Positions 1-6,291 of a stretch of DNA of 6,915 bases are shown here, piece by piece. This DNA comes from Desulfobacteraceae bacterium (GTDB lineage: Bacteria; Desulfobacterota; Desulfobulbia; Desulfobulbales; Desulfobulbaceae): contig JALHJD010000163.1 of NCBI GenBank assembly GCA_022837185.1, forward strand, positions 1-6,915, given 5' to 3'. The position numbers and the translations under genes are program-made. Each line of letters starts with the position of its first letter. Position 1 is the stretch's first letter. Below the pieces are notes generated by a model, which saw nothing but the letters and a program-made list of their open reading frames with translations, was not told where the DNA came from and did not search any database.

Positions 1-160
1 TCGTAAGTTACGCTAATGATTAAATTACATTCGTACCTTAATGAATAATCAAAGTCAAGAGCTACGGGGTGGTACCAGGGGAGGGCGGAAGGCGGAAGTC
101 GGGGACCCCACGGGTGAGAAGGGAATGTCCGGTTTGAATTTTCCCAACCGCGGCGGCCGT
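1..160. other. AT-rich left end and non-coding stretch downstream of the ZIP gene
   Basis: No gene is supported here. Bases 1-60 have only 17 G or C (28%), far below the rest of the window; bases 61-160 return to GC-rich sequence. An open frame on the plus strand starts at 41 but runs antisense through the ZIP gene and shows no family features, so it is not called. A 6-bp inverted pair (TGATTA near 18-23, TAATCA near 46-51) has a 22-base loop and could arise by chance. No T-run terminator for the ZIP gene is visible. The AT-rich part may be the promoter region of a neighbour outside the window or a junction with other DNA. Confidence 0.5.
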
Positions 161-976
161 TCAGCCAAGGGCAACATCGAGAGTCATCATCATGGCAAAA
201 CCCGAGATCGCGCCGACGGTGGCCAGGTCCGTATTGCCGGCCCGCTGCGCTTCCGGGATGACCTCCTCGACGACGACGAAAATCATGGCACCGGCGGCAA
301 AGGCAAGGGCATAGGGCAGGATCGGCCGGACGGCAACTACTGCTGCCGCCCCCAGGACGGCGGCCACCGGCTCAACCGCGCCGGACAGCTGACCGTACCA
401 GAAGCTTTTCAGCCGCGACATTCCTTCACGGCGCAGGGGCACGGAGACGGCGGCCCCTTCCGGAAAGTTCTGGATGCCGATGCCGAGGGCAAGGGCAATG
501 GCGCCGGCCAGGGAGGCGGACGGGATATCGGCCGCCAGGGCTCCGAAGGCGATGCCCACGGCAAGGCCTTCGGGAATGTTGTGCAGGGTGATGGCCAGCA
601 CCAGCAGAACGCTTTTGCGCCAGGATGTCTTGATTCCTTCCGCTTCGTCCCTGGGGAAGCCGAGATGCAGATGGGGGAGGACCTTGTCGATGCTCCAGAG
701 GAAAAGAGCACCGAGCAGAAAACCCGCAGTCGCCGGCAGCCAGTACAGGGAAGATGTTTCCCGGGCCATTTCTATGGCGGGGATAAGCAGGGACCAGCAG
801 CTCGCCGCCATCATGACGCCGGCGGCAAAACCGAGCATGCCGTCAAGGGTCTTCCGGTTAACCGTGTGAAAGAAAAAGACGATGCCGGCGCCCAGGGAGG
901 TCAGGCCCCAGGTGAACAGAGTGGCCAGAAAGGCCTGGGACACCGGATGAAGGCCGAGAAACCACGTCGCAATCAA
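161..976 (-). CDS. ZIP family (GufA-like) divalent metal transporter
   Basis: Inner-membrane transporter of 271 residues, expected to bring zinc or other divalent metals (Fe, Mn) into the cytoplasm. About eight hydrophobic segments are visible. The two signature metal-site helices are present: HNIPEG at 132-137 (TM4; His132, Glu136) and QNFPEG at 169-174 (TM5; Asn170, Glu173). A third acidic motif, VEEVIPEA, lies at 236-243, and a short His-containing loop (His102, His104) precedes a charged cytoplasmic loop at about 109-121. This pattern matches the GufA branch of the ZIP family, which includes the structurally studied BbZIP, and the length is normal for it. The start is TTG at 976, chosen because AAAGGAG sits six bases upstream and the only nearby ATG (999) is out of frame and stops after three codons. 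The gene follows the radical SAM gene by 105 bases on the same strand. Metal specificity cannot be read from the sequence. Confidence 0.93.
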   Translation of the reverse strand: MIATWFLGLHPVSQAFLATLFTWGLTSLGAGIVFFFHTVNRKTLDGMLGFAAGVMMAASCWSLLIPAIEMARETSSLYWLPATAGFLLGALFLWSIDKVLPHLHLGFPRDEAEGIKTSWRKSVLLVLAITLHNIPEGLAVGIAFGALAADIPSASLAGAIALALGIGIQNFPEGAAVSVPLRREGMSRLKSFWYGQLSGAVEPVAAVLGAAAVVAVRPILPYALAFAAGAMIFVVVEEVIPEAQRAGNTDLATVGAISGFAMMMTLDVALG

Positions 977-982
977 CGGAAG

Positions 983-989
983 CTCCTTT
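983..989 (-). promoter_or_regulatory. Ribosome binding site of the ZIP gene
   Basis: AAAGGAG on the minus strand, six bases before the TTG codon at 976. It decides the start: no in-frame ATG lies nearby, and this is a near-consensus Shine-Dalgarno site at ideal spacing. Confidence 0.8.
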
Positions 990-1006
990 ATTCGGTCATG
1001 GGTTGG

Positions 1007-1021
1007 TGCGTTGACAACGCA
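1007..1021. promoter_or_regulatory. Perfect 15-bp palindrome upstream of the ZIP gene (candidate operator)
   Basis: TGCGTTG-A-CAACGCA: two perfect 7-base arms around one central base, 30 bases upstream of the ZIP start codon and 60 bases past the end of the radical SAM gene. The size and symmetry fit a site for a dimeric repressor. It does not match the Fur, Zur, MntR or NikR consensus sites I know. No convincing -10 box for the ZIP gene was found next to it. The structure is seen directly; the operator role is inferred. Confidence 0.4.
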
Positions 1022-1081
1022 TCGGCAAAACAGGGTTCCGGGGTCCGGCCAAGGGTGTCCTTTTCCATGATGCAGGATTTG

Positions 1082-2842
1082 TCAGCCGTTTGAGAAAGTC
1101 CCGCAGTTCCCGTCCGCGGCCGTTGCGTTGAGTTTGTTCAGTGCCGCCTCCTGCCCTTGCGGATCGTTCAGTTCCCGGTAGCAGGCGGCGATGAATTGCA
1201 GGGCCTGGGGAGAATCCTGAAATTTCAGCAGCAGGGAAAGGGCCTCGCGGAAGCGCCCCTGGTTCATGAAATTGATGCCCTGGCAGATGTTCAGCTGTTC
1301 GTCATCCGGGAAGCGGCTGAGACCGTCCGCAAGCACCGCCGTTGATCCGGCCAGGTCCCTTTTTTTCTGCCGGATCATCCCTATCCCCAGATAAGCCCGG
1401 GGAAGGGGATGGTACCGCAGGGCTTTCCGGTACAGCTTTTCGGCGATCTCCTCCCTGTCGCCCAGCGCTTCCACTCGGGCATATTCACCATGGGTAAAGG
1501 ACATGGCGAGGCGGGAGCAGAAATCGGCGTGCAGGGGGTAGAATTCGGGATCATCGACAAGGTCTATCCCTGCAACGAACGAGGGCAGATTGGCATGGAA
1601 ATTGGCGTGCAGCATGTTTCTGTACCGCTCGACTGCTTCTCTCGGCAACCGCTTGTCGGTTTCAAAGTACATGATGTCTTCAATGGGGTTGAGCCAGATA
1701 TCATCGGTGAGGTGGTGCTTTTTCCTGAACTCGGTATAGAGGGCGGTGCCGGGGAACAGGACCAGGACGTGGAAGATGACCACCAGGGGCTTGATTTCGT
1801 TGATGAGATCAATGCTTTCGCGGATCGTTTTTTCGGTTTCCCCGGGTGAGCCGAAGATGATATAGGCCCGGGGCAGTATGCCGTAACGAAGGGTGACCCG
1901 GAACGCATGGCGGATTTGTTCATTGGTGATTCTTTTGTTCAGGATGTTTCTGATCCGCGGCGAACCGCTTTCCACCCCGAAACTGATCTGGATGCAGCCC
2001 GCCTTTCTCATCCAGGAAACGAGTTCCTCGGAGATGAAATTGACCCGCGATATCGCGAACCAGGTGATCCGCAGCCCGCGTTCCAGGATCTGCCGGCAGA
2101 TTTCGATCACCAGCTCCTTCTTGAAGGTGAACGTGTCGTCGGAAATCAGGAAGAACCGGATGCCCTTCCGGTACTGGAGTTCAAGCTGGTCGACAAAGTA
2201 GCCGGCCGAGTGGAACCGCACCCGCTGTCCCCAGAATCGGGGAGAGCCGCAGAACGTGCAGTTTCCAGGGCAGCCGCGCGACAGGGCCAGATGGGCAAAG
2301 GAAAAGTATTTCGCCGGGTTGGGCAGTTCGTCAAGGTCGCGGACGGGCTCGGCATCCTCTGTCTTGACCGGGCGGCCGTTCTTCCGGTAAGCTATTCCGC
2401 GGATGGCGCCGATATTGTCGGTTTGGTTTTGTTCGAAACACTGGATCAGCCTGAGAAAGGTATGTTCCCCTTCTCCGCGGACAACAACATCTATTTCAGG
2501 AAAGTGGGCGAGGAAGTGGTGCCAGAGAAAAGTGGGCGTAATGCCCCCGAACACTATTCGGACATCCGGGTTGATCTCCCTGGCGATCCTGGCCATGGTG
2601 ATGCCGCCCCAGCGGTTGGCCTGGAGAATGGAAAAACCGATGACATCGGCTTTCTTTTCCGTCAGCAGGGCCCTGATCGCTTCGGGAGAACTGCCGACCT
2701 GCTGGCCGTTGACGATCTCGACGTCGTACCCGTGCTCCTTCAGCAGCGCGGCCACGTAATAGAGGCCGATGGGCATGCTCTCGACATTTTCAGCGTGGAC
2801 GCGCTCTTCGAGGCACCGGGGGTAGATGAGAAGAATTTTCAT
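1082..2842 (-). CDS. B12-binding domain radical SAM protein with C-terminal TPR-like region
   Basis: A 586-residue cytoplasmic iron-sulfur enzyme of unknown substrate. Residues 1-140 look like a cobalamin-binding Rossmann domain (MKILLIYP at the N-terminus, VIGFSIL at 67-73, VVRGEGE at 120-126); there is no DxHxxG motif, as is common in this class. The radical SAM core spans about 180-410: CPGNCTFC gives the 4Fe-4S ligands Cys191, Cys195 and Cys198, followed by a GVESGS motif (289-294) and FGSPGET (330-336). Residues about 465-575 are helical and TPR-like (YRKALRYHPLPRAYLGIG, then repeated A/L-rich helices). Family members methylate unactivated carbons or build rings and tails of lipids, hopanoids, chlorophylls and antibiotics, so the domain order does not identify the reaction. 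The ATG at 2842 has no clear Shine-Dalgarno site, but no better in-frame start lies upstream. tpx ends 103 bases upstream on the same strand, so co-transcription is possible. Confidence 0.92.
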   Translation of the reverse strand: MKILLIYPRCLEERVHAENVESMPIGLYYVAALLKEHGYDVEIVNGQQVGSSPEAIRALLTEKKADVIGFSILQANRWGGITMARIAREINPDVRIVFGGITPTFLWHHFLAHFPEIDVVVRGEGEHTFLRLIQCFEQNQTDNIGAIRGIAYRKNGRPVKTEDAEPVRDLDELPNPAKYFSFAHLALSRGCPGNCTFCGSPRFWGQRVRFHSAGYFVDQLELQYRKGIRFFLISDDTFTFKKELVIEICRQILERGLRITWFAISRVNFISEELVSWMRKAGCIQISFGVESGSPRIRNILNKRITNEQIRHAFRVTLRYGILPRAYIIFGSPGETEKTIRESIDLINEIKPLVVIFHVLVLFPGTALYTEFRKKHHLTDDIWLNPIEDIMYFETDKRLPREAVERYRNMLHANFHANLPSFVAGIDLVDDPEFYPLHADFCSRLAMSFTHGEYARVEALGDREEIAEKLYRKALRYHPLPRAYLGIGMIRQKKRDLAGSTAVLADGLSRFPDDEQLNICQGINFMNQGRFREALSLLLKFQDSPQALQFIAACYRELNDPQGQEAALNKLNATAADGNCGTFSNG

Positions 2843-2900
2843 CGTATCGGCGGGTTGCGCCCCATGCTGTGCGGCCCGGGGTGTTCCGCGGTCCGTCCAG

Positions 2901-2919
2901 GCGGGGGGTCATTCCCCGC
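2901..2919 (-). other. GC-rich hairpin between tpx and the radical SAM gene
   Basis: GCGGGG (2901-2906) and CCCCGC (2914-2919) form a six-bp all-GC stem with a seven-base loop in the 103-base gap after tpx. No T-run follows on the minus strand, so it is not a standard intrinsic terminator. It could stabilise the 3' end of the tpx message or partly uncouple the two genes, or be chance in GC-rich DNA. Confidence 0.3.
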
Positions 2920-2945
2920 GGGTGTATTGCGGCGCCGGAGGAGGG

Positions 2946-3452
2946 TCACTCTTTGCCGAGGGACCTGAGCGCGGCCGCGTAATCGGGTTCCTGGGTTATT
3001 TCCGGAACCTGCTCGGTGTAGGTGACCCTGCCCGACGGATCGATGATGACGATGGCCCGGGAGAGCAGGCCAGCGAGAGGACCGCTGGAGATGGTCACGC
3101 CGTAATCCCTGCCGAAATCGGGGGAACGGAAGACCGACAGGGGAATGACCCGGTCCAGGCCTTCGGTTTCGCAGAACCGCTTGTGGGCGAAAGGCAGGTC
3201 GGCGGAAATGCACAGAACGACGGTGTTGTCCAGCCCGCCGGCCTCGGCGTTGAAGCGGCGCACAGAGGCGGCGCAGACCGAGGTGTCGAGGCTGGGAAAT
3301 ATATTGAGGACAACAGTCCGGTTGGCATAATCGGCGAGGCTGTGGTCGGCCAGGTCGGTGCCGGTGAGCGTGAAGGCCGGGGCCTGGGTGTTGACCGCGG
3401 GCAGTTCGCCGACGGTGGTGATTGGGTTGCCTTGCAGGGTAATGCTGGCCAT
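2946..3452 (-). CDS. tpx: Thiol peroxidase Tpx (atypical 2-Cys peroxiredoxin)
   Basis: A 168-residue thioredoxin-fold enzyme that reduces hydrogen peroxide and organic hydroperoxides with electrons from thioredoxin. The peroxidatic cysteine is Cys60 in FPSLDTSVC (Thr57 and Cys60 form the TxxC catalytic motif). The resolving cysteine is Cys94 in RFCETEGLD, at the spacing of E. coli Tpx Cys61/Cys95. Arg132 fits the conserved active-site arginine. The length equals the E. coli enzyme and no signal peptide is seen, although E. coli Tpx was historically reported as periplasmic. The start ATG at 3452 is preceded by AAAAAGGAGG six bases away. An extended -10 promoter lies about 70 bases upstream. 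The radical SAM gene follows by 103 bases. Identification is secure. Confidence 0.97.
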   Translation of the reverse strand: MASITLQGNPITTVGELPAVNTQAPAFTLTGTDLADHSLADYANRTVVLNIFPSLDTSVCAASVRRFNAEAGGLDNTVVLCISADLPFAHKRFCETEGLDRVIPLSVFRSPDFGRDYGVTISSGPLAGLLSRAIVIIDPSGRVTYTEQVPEITQEPDYAAALRSLGKE

Positions 3453-3458
3453 GGAGCG

Positions 3459-3468
3459 CCTCCTTTTT
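3459..3468 (-). promoter_or_regulatory. Strong ribosome binding site of tpx
   Basis: AAAAAGGAGG on the minus strand, six bases before the tpx ATG at 3452. It is the best Shine-Dalgarno site in the window, fitting a highly translated antioxidant gene, and it fixes the start. Confidence 0.85.
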
Positions 3469-3519
3469 GCTGGGTGAATATGAATGCCCTCCTTCAGAAT
3501 GACAGGAAGATTCGTATCA

Positions 3520-3548
3520 AGTATAGCATTGACAACGCCATATTGCCA
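3520..3548 (-). promoter_or_regulatory. Probable sigma-70 extended -10 promoter of tpx
   Basis: On the minus strand TGC-TATACT (3528 down to 3520) is an extended -10 element with five of six -10 bases matching. A weak -35 (TGGCAA, 3548-3543; three of six) lies 17 bases upstream. Transcription would start near 3513, giving a leader of about 60 bases. A plus-strand TTGACA at 3529-3534 overlaps the spacer and could serve the divergent zinc-ribbon gene, but it has no good -10 partner 16-18 bases away. Confidence 0.5.
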
Positions 3549-3632
3549 CCAGGGAGATACCGCATCTTTGCATTCTCACGGAGGCGCCGGGGGATTGCCG
3601 GTTCACCCGGAGAAAAGCGCAGGGAAGGAAGG

Positions 3633-3836
3633 ATGAGGAAGCAGTGTACTGCCTGCGGCGGAGCAGGGCAGATCGCGTATTTTCAGGGGGTGAGCAGATT
3701 TCTGCTCACCTGGGAGGAGTGCCCGCAATGCGGCGGTACCGGGTACTGTCCGGCCGGAAAAAAGGACGGGCCCCAACCCGGGAAAAAAGCAGGGGCCGAT
3801 GGTGGGAGGCGGAGCGGGAAAAAGAAGAGGGGCTGA
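3633..3836 (+). CDS. Small DnaJ-like double zinc-knuckle protein with lysine-rich tail
   Basis: A 67-residue protein starting at ATG 3633 behind AGGGAAGGAAGG. Two zinc-binding knuckles of the DnaJ central-domain type are visible: CTACGGAG at 5-12 (Cys5, Cys8) and CPQCGGTG at 30-37 (Cys30, Cys33), enough ligands for one zinc ion. Between them is a short hydrophobic/aromatic stretch (IAYFQGVSRFLLTWEE). Residues 43-67 form a Gly/Lys/Arg tail with ten basic and two acidic residues, which may bind nucleic acid or ribosomes. There is no J-domain and no substrate-binding domain, so it is not a DnaJ co-chaperone, although such proteins are often labelled that way. I recall similar short proteins from Geobacter relatives but cannot search. 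It is divergent from tpx and ends six bases before the aroD stop codon. The frame stays open far upstream, but that part is antisense to tpx. Function unknown. Confidence 0.75.
   Translation: MRKQCTACGGAGQIAYFQGVSRFLLTWEECPQCGGTGYCPAGKKDGPQPGKKAGADGGRRSGKKKRG
3689..3710 (+). repeat. Near-perfect 22-bp palindrome inside the zinc-ribbon gene
   Basis: GGTGAGCAGA (3689-3698) and TCTGCTCACC (3701-3710) are perfect reverse complements around two T residues. In RNA this gives a stem of about nine bp with a tight ATTT loop; the flanking G3688 and T3711 could add a wobble pair. It lies wholly within codons 19-26 (GVSRFLLT), so it is also protein-coding. No T-run follows. It could be an mRNA hairpin, a protein-binding site or chance. 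Confidence 0.6.
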
Positions 3837-3842
3837 AAGCGG

Positions 3843-4565
3843 TCACCCGGGCGCGCCGGCGCCGGTCAGGCAGGCTATCGCCGCCTGCAGCTGCCGGACG
3901 GAGAGCTGGCCGGGGGCCGTTGCCTGCCGCTCATCGGGGGCGGCATAGGTCATGTAGCCGCCCAGCAGAATGGTGATGATCCTGCTCAGTCTGCCCGGTT
4001 CCCCCATGCAGAAGGCGATAAGGGGAAACCCCATCTGCCGGGCTTCGCACTGCAGATGCAGGACCCTGAGGACGTCGACATGGTCGTGGGCCATGGTAAC
4101 GATCTTGCCGATATGGGCGCCGCTTTCCCGCTGCCGGCGAAGGGTTTCGGAGAGATCGGCTGCAGCCGGGGTCCCGCCGAAGTCATGGGAGGAAATGATC
4201 AGCCGGGTGGTCGTCCCAGCGATTCGTTCCAGCAATCGCCGGCGCAGCGAAGGCGCGGTTTTGAGCTCCAGGTCAACGTAGGCCGCCTGATGTCCGACGG
4301 CGTCCAGCAGGACCATGAGCCGGTCCTCCTCGGATGTCTCGCAGGCCCCTCCCTCCCAGGTCGGTCGGTTGGTAAAGAGAAGGGGGCGGCCGATCCGGTC
4401 CCGGAGGAGGGCCAAGTCGACCTCATGCATGGCGTCAAGGCGTATTTCAACAACGTCGACGCCGTCCAGGACCGGCAGCACGGCGGCGATGGCAGTGCCG
4501 GTGTCGGGAGCAGCCACGGCGGCGCAGATGCGGCCGGGTCGGGAGGGAGCTGCAAAATCGGTCAT
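3843..4565 (-). CDS. aroD: 3-dehydroquinate dehydratase, type I
   Basis: A 240-residue cytoplasmic enzyme that dehydrates 3-dehydroquinate to 3-dehydroshikimate, the third step of the shikimate pathway, through a Schiff base. The (beta/alpha)8 type I family features are present: EIRLD at 40-44, VDLELK at 97-102, the catalytic histidine His127 in IISSHDF, the Schiff-base lysine Lys154 in HIGKIVTMA, Arg195 in MGEPGRLSR, and a C-terminal APGQLS with Gln220. The length is slightly below the 252 residues of E. coli AroD. The ATG at 4565 was chosen because it begins 14 bases after the pyrD stop and the open frame above it lies inside pyrD with no in-frame start codon close by. The Shine-Dalgarno site is weak (a TAGGTG just upstream), so translational coupling to pyrD is likely. 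The 3' end faces the zinc-ribbon gene with a six-base gap and no visible terminator. Confidence 0.95.
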   Translation of the reverse strand: MTDFAAPSRPGRICAAVAAPDTGTAIAAVLPVLDGVDVVEIRLDAMHEVDLALLRDRIGRPLLFTNRPTWEGGACETSEEDRLMVLLDAVGHQAAYVDLELKTAPSLRRRLLERIAGTTTRLIISSHDFGGTPAAADLSETLRRQRESGAHIGKIVTMAHDHVDVLRVLHLQCEARQMGFPLIAFCMGEPGRLSRIITILLGGYMTYAAPDERQATAPGQLSVRQLQAAIACLTGAGAPG

Positions 4566-4579
4566 GACCGCATCCGCAC

Positions 4580-5518
4580 CTACCCGGTTTTCAGGCTGCC
4601 GATGATCTGGCGGACGGAGGACAGGCCTTCCTGCCGCACGAACTCTTCCAGCCCGGCAACGATCTCTTCGGTCGCCGTGGGCCGGAAAAAGTTGGCGGTC
4701 CCCACCTGGACCGCCGTGGCCCCGGCCATCATGAATTCCAGGGCATCCTCGACAGTGGTGATGCCGCCGATGCCGACAACCGGAATGGAAACGGCCCGGG
4801 CGGCCTGCCAGACCATGCGCAGGGCGACGGGCTTGATGGCCGGCCCGGACAGCCCTCCGAAAATGTTGGCCAGCCGCGGTCTGCGGGTGCGGATGTCCAC
4901 GGCCATGCCGAGCAGGGTGTTGATCAGGGAGATCGCGTCGGCGCCGGCCTCCTCGACCGCCCGGGCAATAAGGGCGATGTCGGTGACATTGGGCGACAGC
5001 TTGATGATGACCGGCAGGCCGGTTGCCTGCCGGACGCTCCTGGTGACGGCAGCCGCCATTTCCGGCACGGTGCCGAAGGCCACCCCTCCCTTTTTGACAT
5101 TGGGACAGGAGATGTTGACCTCGATGGCGGCAATGCCCCGGGCATCGTTGAGCCTGTCCGCCAGCCGCGAGTATTCTTCGATGCTGTCGCCGAGGATGTT
5201 GACGATCACCGGCGTCTCCAGCCGCCGCAGAAAAGGGAGTTTTTCGGTGATGAACCGGTCGACCCCGACATTTTCCAGGCCGATGGCGTTGAGCATGCCG
5301 CAGGCGGTTTCGATGATACGGGGCGGCGGATTGCCGCGCCTGGGTTCCAGGGAGATGCCCTTGACAATAATGGCGCCGAGGCGGTTGAGATTGACCAGGG
5401 AGGCGAATTCCTCCCCGTAGCCGAAGGTGCCCGACGCGGTCATCACCGGATTGCGCAGGTGCAGGGGACCGATATCGACACGCAGGTCGGGAGAGGCGGC
5501 GCCGGTCAGAGGGTCCAT
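4580..5518 (-). CDS. pyrD: Dihydroorotate dehydrogenase, class 1B catalytic subunit
   Basis: A 312-residue FMN enzyme that oxidises dihydroorotate to orotate, the fourth step of pyrimidine synthesis. In class 1B it works with PyrK to use NAD+. The TIM-barrel motifs are present: [10 protein letters not shown] at 26-35, IVKGIS at 51-56 (Lys53), [10 protein letters not shown] at 74-83, the class 1 catalytic cysteine Cys138 in NISCPN, LSPNVTD at 174-180, [10 protein letters not shown] at 221-230 and GIGGI at 249-253 for the FMN phosphate. A cysteine rather than serine base, together with the adjacent pyrK, places it in class 1B. The start ATG at 5518 has GGAGGA six bases upstream and lies inside the end of pyrK, overlapping by 13 bases. 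aroD follows after 14 bases. The frame remains open upstream but only antisense or out of frame to pyrK. Confidence 0.97.
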   Translation of the reverse strand: MDPLTGAASPDLRVDIGPLHLRNPVMTASGTFGYGEEFASLVNLNRLGAIIVKGISLEPRRGNPPPRIIETACGMLNAIGLENVGVDRFITEKLPFLRRLETPVIVNILGDSIEEYSRLADRLNDARGIAAIEVNISCPNVKKGGVAFGTVPEMAAAVTRSVRQATGLPVIIKLSPNVTDIALIARAVEEAGADAISLINTLLGMAVDIRTRRPRLANIFGGLSGPAIKPVALRMVWQAARAVSIPVVGIGGITTVEDALEFMMAGATAVQVGTANFFRPTATEEIVAGLEEFVRQEGLSSVRQIIGSLKTG

Positions 5519-6291
5519 GCCACTTCCTCCGCCGCCAGGACCGGACCGTCTTTGCAGACATGCAGGTAGCCCCCGCCGCTGGCCGGATAGGTGCAGCCCA
5601 GGCAGGCTCCCAGTCCGCAGGCCATGTGGGTTTCCAGGGAAACCTGGCAGGCCGTGCCCGCGGCCCGGCATTTCAGGGCCACGGTGCGCATCATCGGCAT
5701 GGGGCCGCACACATAGACCTGTTGCACTTCCTGGAGGATGTCGTCCAGCAGCTCGGTGACAAAGCCGTGGTGGCCGATGGTGCCGTCGTCGGTGGCGGTC
5801 AGCACGGCATAGCCGAGTTCGGTGAACTCTTCGGCCAGCAGCATCAACTCGGCTTGCGTTTGCGCTCCGAGCAGAACCGGAGGATTGGCGGCTTGCCTGC
5901 CGGCGCGCATGAGCCGCTCGGCCAGGAAATAGAGCGGGGCGATCCCCATCCCCCCGCCGATCAGGCAGTGCGGCCCGGCAACGGTGGTGTCAAAACCCCG
6001 GCCCAGGGGGCCGATGAGGTCAATTTCCGTGCTTTCCGAGGCGGCGGCCAGCAGCCTGGTCCCCTTGCCGATAACCTTGAACAGGATGGTGACCAGGCCG
6101 TCCCCGGTTGCCTTGTGGATGGAAAAAGGCCGGCGCAGGAGGGGATCCAGGGTTGCCCCGGCGCGGACCATGACAAACTGGCCCGGACGGGCGTGCTCAG
6201 CTATTTTCGGAGCATGCAGGGTAAGGCGGCAGACATCCGGCGTGAGCTGCTCCCGGCCTCTGACCGGTGATTTTTCCTGGAATTCTGGCAT
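5506..6291 (-). CDS. pyrK: Dihydroorotate dehydrogenase electron transfer subunit (FAD, 2Fe-2S)
   Basis: A 261-residue partner of PyrD that carries electrons from FMN through a 2Fe-2S cluster and FAD to NAD+. The ferredoxin-reductase order is clear: FAD-binding barrel with RPFS at 54-57, NAD-binding fold with IGGGMGIAP at 111-119 and CGPMPMM at 195-201, then the C-terminal cluster ligands Cys225, Cys230, Cys233 and Cys246 ([14 protein letters not shown], then HVCKDG). The start is uncertain. ATG at 6291 ([10 protein letters not shown]) fits the family's usual N-terminus but has no clear Shine-Dalgarno site. A GTG at 6363 would add 24 residues of unconvincing sequence and has a GGCGGAAAAA stretch upstream; another GTG lies at 6300. 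The gene leads the pyrK-pyrD-aroD operon and is divergent from the prepilin peptidase gene. Confidence 0.95.
   Translation of the reverse strand: MPEFQEKSPVRGREQLTPDVCRLTLHAPKIAEHARPGQFVMVRAGATLDPLLRRPFSIHKATGDGLVTILFKVIGKGTRLLAAASESTEIDLIGPLGRGFDTTVAGPHCLIGGGMGIAPLYFLAERLMRAGRQAANPPVLLGAQTQAELMLLAEEFTELGYAVLTATDDGTIGHHGFVTELLDDILQEVQQVYVCGPMPMMRTVALKCRAAGTACQVSLETHMACGLGACLGCTYPASGGGYLHVCKDGPVLAAEEVAWTL
5525..5530 (-). promoter_or_regulatory. Ribosome binding site of pyrD inside pyrK
   Basis: GGAGGA on the minus strand, six bases before the pyrD ATG at 5518 and inside the last codons of pyrK. It decides the pyrD start and shows that the two subunits, needed in equal amounts, are translated in tight linkage. 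Confidence 0.8.

Noticed and set aside
67..76. GGGTGGTACC, resembling the T-box core of a tRNA-sensing leader
   Set aside because: No Stem I features, no terminator T-run and no plus-strand aminoacyl or amino-acid gene follow; the next gene is on the other strand. Ten bases alone can occur by chance.
1022..1081. Possible terminator after the radical SAM gene (CCGG-ACC-CCGG then TTTT)
   Set aside because: Only a four-bp stem, and the short T-run is several bases away. Too weak to call.
41..1093. 350-codon open frame on the plus strand
   Set aside because: It lies antisense to the ZIP transporter, is rich in Gly, Arg, Gln and Asp with no recognisable fold, and is explained by the codon bias of the real gene.
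1907..2968. 353-codon open frame on the plus strand
   Set aside because: It is antisense to the radical SAM gene, whose cobalamin and CxxxCxxC motifs are unmistakable. No family features on the plus strand.
2826..3632. Upstream extension of the zinc-ribbon frame, giving a 336-residue product
   Set aside because: The first 269 codons run antisense to tpx and across its promoter region; the ATG at 3633 has a good ribosome binding site and begins right before the first zinc knuckle.
4056..5420. 454-codon open frame on the plus strand
   Set aside because: It is antisense to aroD and pyrD, both with all catalytic motifs. The translation is Arg/Ser/Ala/Met-rich without a recognisable domain.
4566..5561. 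Long upstream extension of aroD (572-residue frame)
   Set aside because: The added 332 residues are a shifted reading of pyrD, rich in Arg, His and Gly. The type I dehydratase family begins just after the ATG at 4565.
5560..6270. 236-codon open frame on the plus strand
   Set aside because: Antisense to pyrK, low-complexity Gly/Gln/Ala composition and no motif.
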